A stretch of 8,801 bases of DNA from Bacillota bacterium (GTDB lineage: Bacteria; Bacillota; Clostridia; Peptostreptococcales; Anaerovoracaceae), in the NCBI GenBank assembly GCA_016287035.1, contig JAEEVI010000130.1:1-8801 (forward strand). The letters are read 5' to 3'. The translations under genes and the position numbers were made by a program. The notes beneath the pieces are model-generated. The model was not told the DNA's origin. It saw only the letters and a list, made by a program, of their open reading frames with translations, and made no database searches. Positions 6,494-8,801 of this stretch are shown here, piece after piece (position 1 is the stretch's first letter; each line of letters opens with the position of its first letter).

Positions 6494-6831
6494 TCTACCT
6501 CCAGACTGTCGACATAGTATTCACGGCCGGCGGTCAGCTTTATGTCGGCTGAACCGCACTCGGGACAGCGCACCCTGCGGCGCTCTATCGCGCCCTCGTA
6601 ACCGCAGTCCCTGCAGAGGATCGCCGCCGGTATCCTTTCCACTTTTATCGCGGCTCCCTCCGCTATGGTGCCGATGCTTGCTATGTTGAAGTATTCCTGG
6701 ATGCATTCCGGAATGACGCCTGACAGGTCGCCTATCCTGAGCCTTATCTCCAGGATCCGCTTCGCGCCGTGCTTTTCAGCTTCCGGTACGGCGGCCCGGA
6801 TTATCCCCTCTGTTATAGCAAGTTCATGCAT
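6490..6831 (-). CDS. hypA: Hydrogenase maturation nickel metallochaperone HypA
   Basis: This 113-residue protein delivers nickel with HypB to the large subunit precursor. The N-terminus MHELAITEG provides the invariant nickel ligand H2. The zinc-binding domain has two CxxC pairs, C73/C76 (CRDC) and C89/C92 (CPEC). Length is typical. The start ATG at 6831 is fixed by the MHE motif. It begins only three bases after the stop of the large subunit gene and, unlike nearly all its neighbours, has no recognisable Shine-Dalgarno site in the preceding 20 bases. Translation probably depends on ribosomes finishing the large subunit. The last codons (SLEVE) encode the hypB ribosome binding site. Confidence 0.97.
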   Translation of the reverse strand: MHELAITEGIIRAAVPEAEKHGAKRILEIRLRIGDLSGVIPECIQEYFNIASIGTIAEGAAIKVERIPAAILCRDCGYEGAIERRRVRCPECGSADIKLTAGREYYVDSLEVE

Positions 6832-6834
6832 GGC

Positions 6835-7917
6835 TTAGCGGTCCATGCAGGAGAAGCAGGGATCGATACTTGCGATTATCAGTCCCGCATCTGCGACGGA
6901 ATTGCCCTTGAGCATCACCGGTACGGTCGGAGCATTCTTGAAAGTGGGAACATGGATGCTCACGCGGCTGTTCGTCTCGCCGCCTTCGGTGACTACCTTG
7001 TAGCAGAGCTGCCCTCTGGGCGCTTCGTGACGGACCATGTACTCGCCCGCGGGGATCTTGGGGATCTTCACGCCGAGGTTGATCGGTCCCTTGGGAAGCA
7101 TATCCAGGGCCTGACGTATTATCTTGATGCTCTCGATGTTTTCGAGGACCCTCACGACGACTCTGGAGAATACGTCGCAGGTCGGATATACGACCTTGTT
7201 GAAATCGAAATCGTCGTAGCTGCTGTAGGGAGCGTCCTTCCTTACGTCGACGGGCATGTTGGACGCCCTGGCGTGAGGACCTACCGCGCCGATGCGGATG
7301 CCGTCCTCCGTCGTGAGGACGCCTACGCCCTGCGTGCGCAGCGCGACCGTCTTGTCGCTCAGGAGTATGTCCGCGAGAGCCGCGTTGGAAGCCTCGATCT
7401 TGTCGAGCATCGCGAGCGTGTTCTTCCTGGTCTGATCGCTGATATCCCTTCTGGATCCGCCGATCGTGACCATTCCGTAGTTGACGCGGTTGCCGCTGAT
7501 CTCCTCGAGGATGTCCATTATAGCCTCACGGTCGTCCCACGTGTGCATGAACAGGCTGTCGTGGCCGATTATGTGGAGAGCTATGCCGAGCCACAGGTAG
7601 TGCGAGTGGAGCCTTTCGAGCTCCGCGGTGATGACTCTGATGTACTGTCCTCTCTTGGGGACCTCCATCTTTGCGATGCCCTCCAGCGCCATCGCGTAGG
7701 AGAACGCGTGGGAATGCGAGCAGATGCCGCATACGCGCTCGACCATTACGATCGTCTGGATGAAGTTCTTCTGCATCGCGAGCTTCTCGATACCGCGGTG
7801 GTTGTAACCGATGAATACCTTCGCTTCGGTTATCTCCTCTCCGTCGGTGTAGAGTCTGGCATGTACCGGCTCTTCCAGCGCGGGATGATACGGTCCGATA
7901 GGAACTATATAACTCAT
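6835..7917 (-). CDS. mbhL: [NiFe] hydrogenase large (catalytic) subunit, group 4, NuoD/EchE/MbhL-like
   Basis: This 360-residue catalytic subunit binds the NiFe(CN)2CO centre that reduces protons to H2. The L1 motif RVCGICSHSH (61-70) gives C63 and C66. The L2 motif DPCFSCMDR (352-360) gives C354 and C357. All four metal-bridging or nickel-ligand cysteines are intact, which separates it from NuoD, MbxL and MbsL. YNHRGIEK at 38-45 is the conserved group 4/NuoD block, and HEAPRGQ lies near 287-293. The gene stops immediately after R360, so the protein is made without the C-terminal peptide that a maturation protease removes in most hydrogenases; Ech-type EchE proteins are known to be like this. 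The start ATG at 7917 has AAAGGAGGAG upstream, inside the end of the NuoC-like gene three bases away. hypA follows after three bases. Confidence 0.97.
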   Translation of the reverse strand: MSYIVPIGPYHPALEEPVHARLYTDGEEITEAKVFIGYNHRGIEKLAMQKNFIQTIVMVERVCGICSHSHAFSYAMALEGIAKMEVPKRGQYIRVITAELERLHSHYLWLGIALHIIGHDSLFMHTWDDREAIMDILEEISGNRVNYGMVTIGGSRRDISDQTRKNTLAMLDKIEASNAALADILLSDKTVALRTQGVGVLTTEDGIRIGAVGPHARASNMPVDVRKDAPYSSYDDFDFNKVVYPTCDVFSRVVVRVLENIESIKIIRQALDMLPKGPINLGVKIPKIPAGEYMVRHEAPRGQLCYKVVTEGGETNSRVSIHVPTFKNAPTVPVMLKGNSVADAGLIIASIDPCFSCMDR

Positions 7918-7920
7918 GCC

Positions 7921-8310
7921 CTACTCCTCCTTTCCCTGCGTGTTCTTGGTGAGCTCTTCCATGGGAGTCACGAATATGTGACCCTGGCCTTCGATCATGC
8001 TTTCAGGCATGAAGAGCCTTTCCGATGTGTCGCAGCCCTCGAACTTCACGTCGATGAGCTCCATGATCTCCCTTTCGGCCCATTCGGCACCCAGATCGTA
8101 GATGCCTGTGATCGAAGGAAGGACCCTCTCTCCGACGACCGTGTAGGACTCGATCGCCGGATCGACCTCGTACTCGTATGAGATGTCAGGAACGCCGTCT
8201 TTGTTCAGAAAGCCGTGGATCATGGCCAGGTGAACGCCGGCAGCCCTCATTCTCTGAGCTACGGGAACGATGTCGTCTTTGGTAATACTGATTTTCTTGT
8301 ATTCCTGCAC
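7921..8310 (-). CDS. mbhK: NuoC-like hydrogenase subunit (EchD/MbhK-like), GTG start
   Basis: This 129-residue soluble protein is of the complex I 30-kDa (NuoC) family. The family core is clear: LPSITGIY at 64-71 followed by AEWAERE at 75-81 and IDVKFEG. It shapes the hydrophilic arm next to the catalytic subunit and binds no cofactor. It is shorter than complex I NuoC, as is common in energy-converting hydrogenases. The start is GTG at 8310, preceded by GAGGTG; the frame upstream closes at a TGA (8322-8320), so no earlier start exists. It is the first gene after the only sizeable non-coding gap, so it probably opens the structural operon. The tail GKEE encodes the Shine-Dalgarno site of the large subunit gene. 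Confidence 0.9.
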   Translation of the reverse strand: MQEYKKISITKDDIVPVAQRMRAAGVHLAMIHGFLNKDGVPDISYEYEVDPAIESYTVVGERVLPSITGIYDLGAEWAEREIMELIDVKFEGCDTSERLFMPESMIEGQGHIFVTPMEELTKNTQGKEE

Positions 8311-8315
8311 TTTCC

Positions 8316-8321
8316 CACCTC
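8316..8321 (-). promoter_or_regulatory. Ribosome binding site for the GTG-started NuoC-like gene
   Basis: GAGGTG lies five bases before the GTG at 8310 and supports that start. An ATG directly before it (8323) is out of frame. Confidence 0.65.
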
Positions 8322-8337
8322 ATAAAAAGAACTGTAA

Positions 8338-8343
8338 GTAATA
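8338..8343 (-). promoter_or_regulatory. Possible -10 element (TATTAC)
   Basis: TATTAC matches TATAAT in four of six positions and lies 18 bases after the TTGATA element. Transcription would start near 8330, leaving a leader of about 20 bases with the GAGGTG site before the GTG start at 8310. It would let the structural hydrogenase operon be expressed apart from hypE. Confidence 0.3.
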
Positions 8344-8361
8344 ACGTAATGATGATAAATA

Positions 8362-8367
8362 TATCAA
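8362..8367 (-). promoter_or_regulatory. Possible -35 element (TTGATA)
   Basis: TTGATA matches the bacterial consensus TTGACA in five of six positions. It overlaps the hypE stop codon. It pairs with a possible -10 element 18 bases downstream. By-eye match in an AT-rich gap, so chance is a real alternative; if the host is archaeal, the nearby TATATTTAT would be the better candidate as a TATA box. Confidence 0.3.
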
Positions 8368-8801
8368 CAAATGCGCGGAAGCTGAGCTCCTGCCAGCTTC
8401 GCCACCATCCTCGAGCCTCCGAACGGCGTTCTTACGACCACCATGCCGGGGTGCCCGGAAATGACCTTACCTATGACGGCCGCGTCCCTGCCCTCTTCCC
8501 TGCTCCTGAGCAGCGAAAGGGCCTCCTGCGCCCGCTCGGGCGCCACGACCGCCAGCAGCTTTCCTTCGTTGGCGCAGTAGAGAGGATCGAGACCGAGCAT
8601 GTCGCAGACGCTTTCCACGCCCTCCTTTACCGGTATGTCTTTCTCCTGCAGCTCTATGCAAAGCCGCGAGCCTTCCACGAATTCGCACAGAGTCGTGGCC
8701 ACTCCTCCCCTGGTGGGATCTCTCAGTACGCGCAGATCGTCTCCGAGCGGTCTGAGAGCTTCGGCGAGGCCGTTGAGCGGCGCGCAGTCCGAGAGGAGCT
8801 C
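8364..8801 (-). CDS. hypE: Hydrogenase maturation protein HypE, C-terminal part (N-terminus beyond right edge)
   Basis: HypE dehydrates the carbamoyl group on its C-terminal cysteine to a thiocyanate, the source of the cyanide ligands on the active-site iron. The window holds the last 145 residues; the family is about 330-350 long. The frame is open from the window edge: the conserved LRDPTRGGVATTL of the AIR-synthase fold is at about residues 26-38 of the visible part, read through the GTG at 8702, which is therefore internal and not a start. Further on are NEGKLL, GHPGMVVVRTPFGGSR, and the C-terminus LPRIC. The terminal Pro-Arg-Ile-Cys is the diagnostic carbamoylation site and is intact. 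The gene is followed by 53 AT-rich bases and then the structural operon on the same strand. Other hyp genes probably lie to the right. Confidence 0.97.
   Translation of the reverse strand, partial: ELLSDCAPLNGLAEALRPLGDDLRVLRDPTRGGVATTLCEFVEGSRLCIELQEKDIPVKEGVESVCDMLGLDPLYCANEGKLLAVVAPERAQEALSLLRSREEGRDAAVIGKVISGHPGMVVVRTPFGGSRMVAKLAGAQLPRIC

Larger units (their letters stand above)
8311..8363 (-). other. AT-rich intergenic region between hypE and the hydrogenase operon
   Basis: These 53 bases are strikingly AT-rich against the GC-rich genes on both sides and are the only gap above 15 bases. Read on the minus strand the region holds an imperfect palindrome GATATATTTATC (8354-8365, touching the hypE stop) and spaced copies of TTAC (in ATTACGTTATTACTTAC). 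It contains the candidate promoter and the ribosome binding site of the NuoC-like gene. I see no stem-loop with a T-run that would terminate hypE transcription, so read-through is also possible. Confidence 0.6.

Noticed and set aside
6769..8181. Long plus-strand open frame of 470 codons opposite hypA, the large subunit and the NuoC-like gene
   Set aside because: It spans several real genes on the opposite strand, has no recognisable motif and no ribosome binding context; shadow frame.
1..8310. Respiratory complex I or a sulfane-reductase complex (Mbx/MBS) instead of a hydrogenase
   Set aside because: The large subunit keeps both CxxC metal-ligand pairs, the small subunit has the hydrogenase-type CxxC, and hyp genes are present. 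NuoD, MbxL and MbsL lack a full set of these cysteines.
8311..8363. Intrinsic terminator after hypE
   Set aside because: No GC-rich stem followed by a T-run on the transcribed strand; the run of five T's near the middle has no stem in front of it.
8364..8702. GTG at 8702 as the start of a short separate gene
   Set aside because: The same frame is open to the right edge and encodes the conserved LRDPTRGG motif of HypE just before it, so this is an internal codon of a partial gene.
1..8801. tRNA, rRNA, CRISPR arrays, insertion sequences, attachment sites
   Set aside because: I looked for these on both strands and saw no repeat arrays, transposase-like frames or RNA gene patterns. Coding density leaves almost no room.

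Overview
The window is a single, tightly packed, left-reading (minus-strand) gene cluster for a membrane-bound, Mrp-linked, energy-converting [NiFe] hydrogenase (group 4, Mbh type), with part of its maturation machinery. All 15 protein-coding genes lie on the minus strand. The plus strand holds only shadow frames. Both edges cut a gene: hypE at the right (start missing) and the NuoB-like hydrogenase small subunit at the left (end missing).

Layout in transcription order, right to left. (1) C-terminal 145 residues of HypE, ending in the diagnostic Pro-Arg-Ile-Cys. (2) A 53-base AT-rich gap, the only sizeable non-coding stretch, with a possible promoter. (3) Peripheral catalytic genes: a NuoC-like subunit and the [NiFe] large subunit, which keeps all four metal-ligand cysteines. 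(4) The nickel-insertion pair hypA-hypB. (5) A complete Mrp-type membrane module in the order known from Pyrococcus mbhA-H: MrpE, MrpF, MrpG, DUF4040/MbhD, MbhE, MrpB, MrpC, MrpD. The MrpD protein carries a C-terminal extension that looks like a fused MbhI. (6) The NuoH-like membrane anchor (MbhM). (7) The NuoB-like small subunit (MbhJ) with CxxC...C...C ligands, running off the left edge. From hypA through mrpD most neighbours overlap or nearly touch; the other joins are 3 to 15 bases. This points to one transcript with coupled translation.

How the parts work together (family knowledge applied to this sequence): electrons, presumably from reduced ferredoxin, pass through the FeS chain to the proximal cluster of MbhJ and the NiFe site of MbhL, where protons become H2. 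MbhM couples this to the Mrp-like subunits, which move Na+ and/or H+. HypE supplies the cyanide ligands and HypA/HypB the nickel. The large subunit gene ends right after the last metal ligand motif, so no maturation protease should be needed. The expected NuoI-like ferredoxin subunit (MbhN) and hypC, hypD and hypF are not in the window and probably lie beyond its edges.

Organism: a strictly anaerobic, H2-evolving fermenter is likely. G+C is moderately high (roughly 55-60% by eye), Shine-Dalgarno sites are strong (AGGAGG) and GTG/TTG starts occur. This suits a bacterium (for example Synergistota, Firmicutes or another gut/anaerobic lineage), but an archaeon with strong Shine-Dalgarno use is not excluded. 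The lineage call is inference only.

The main novelty is architectural. The two hydrogenase core subunits, large and small, are separated by about 6.5 kb; hypAB sits between the catalytic genes and the Mrp module; MbhH and MbhI appear fused; and Shine-Dalgarno sites are systematically written into the C-terminal codons of upstream genes, except where the invariant active-site C-terminus of the large subunit leaves no room.
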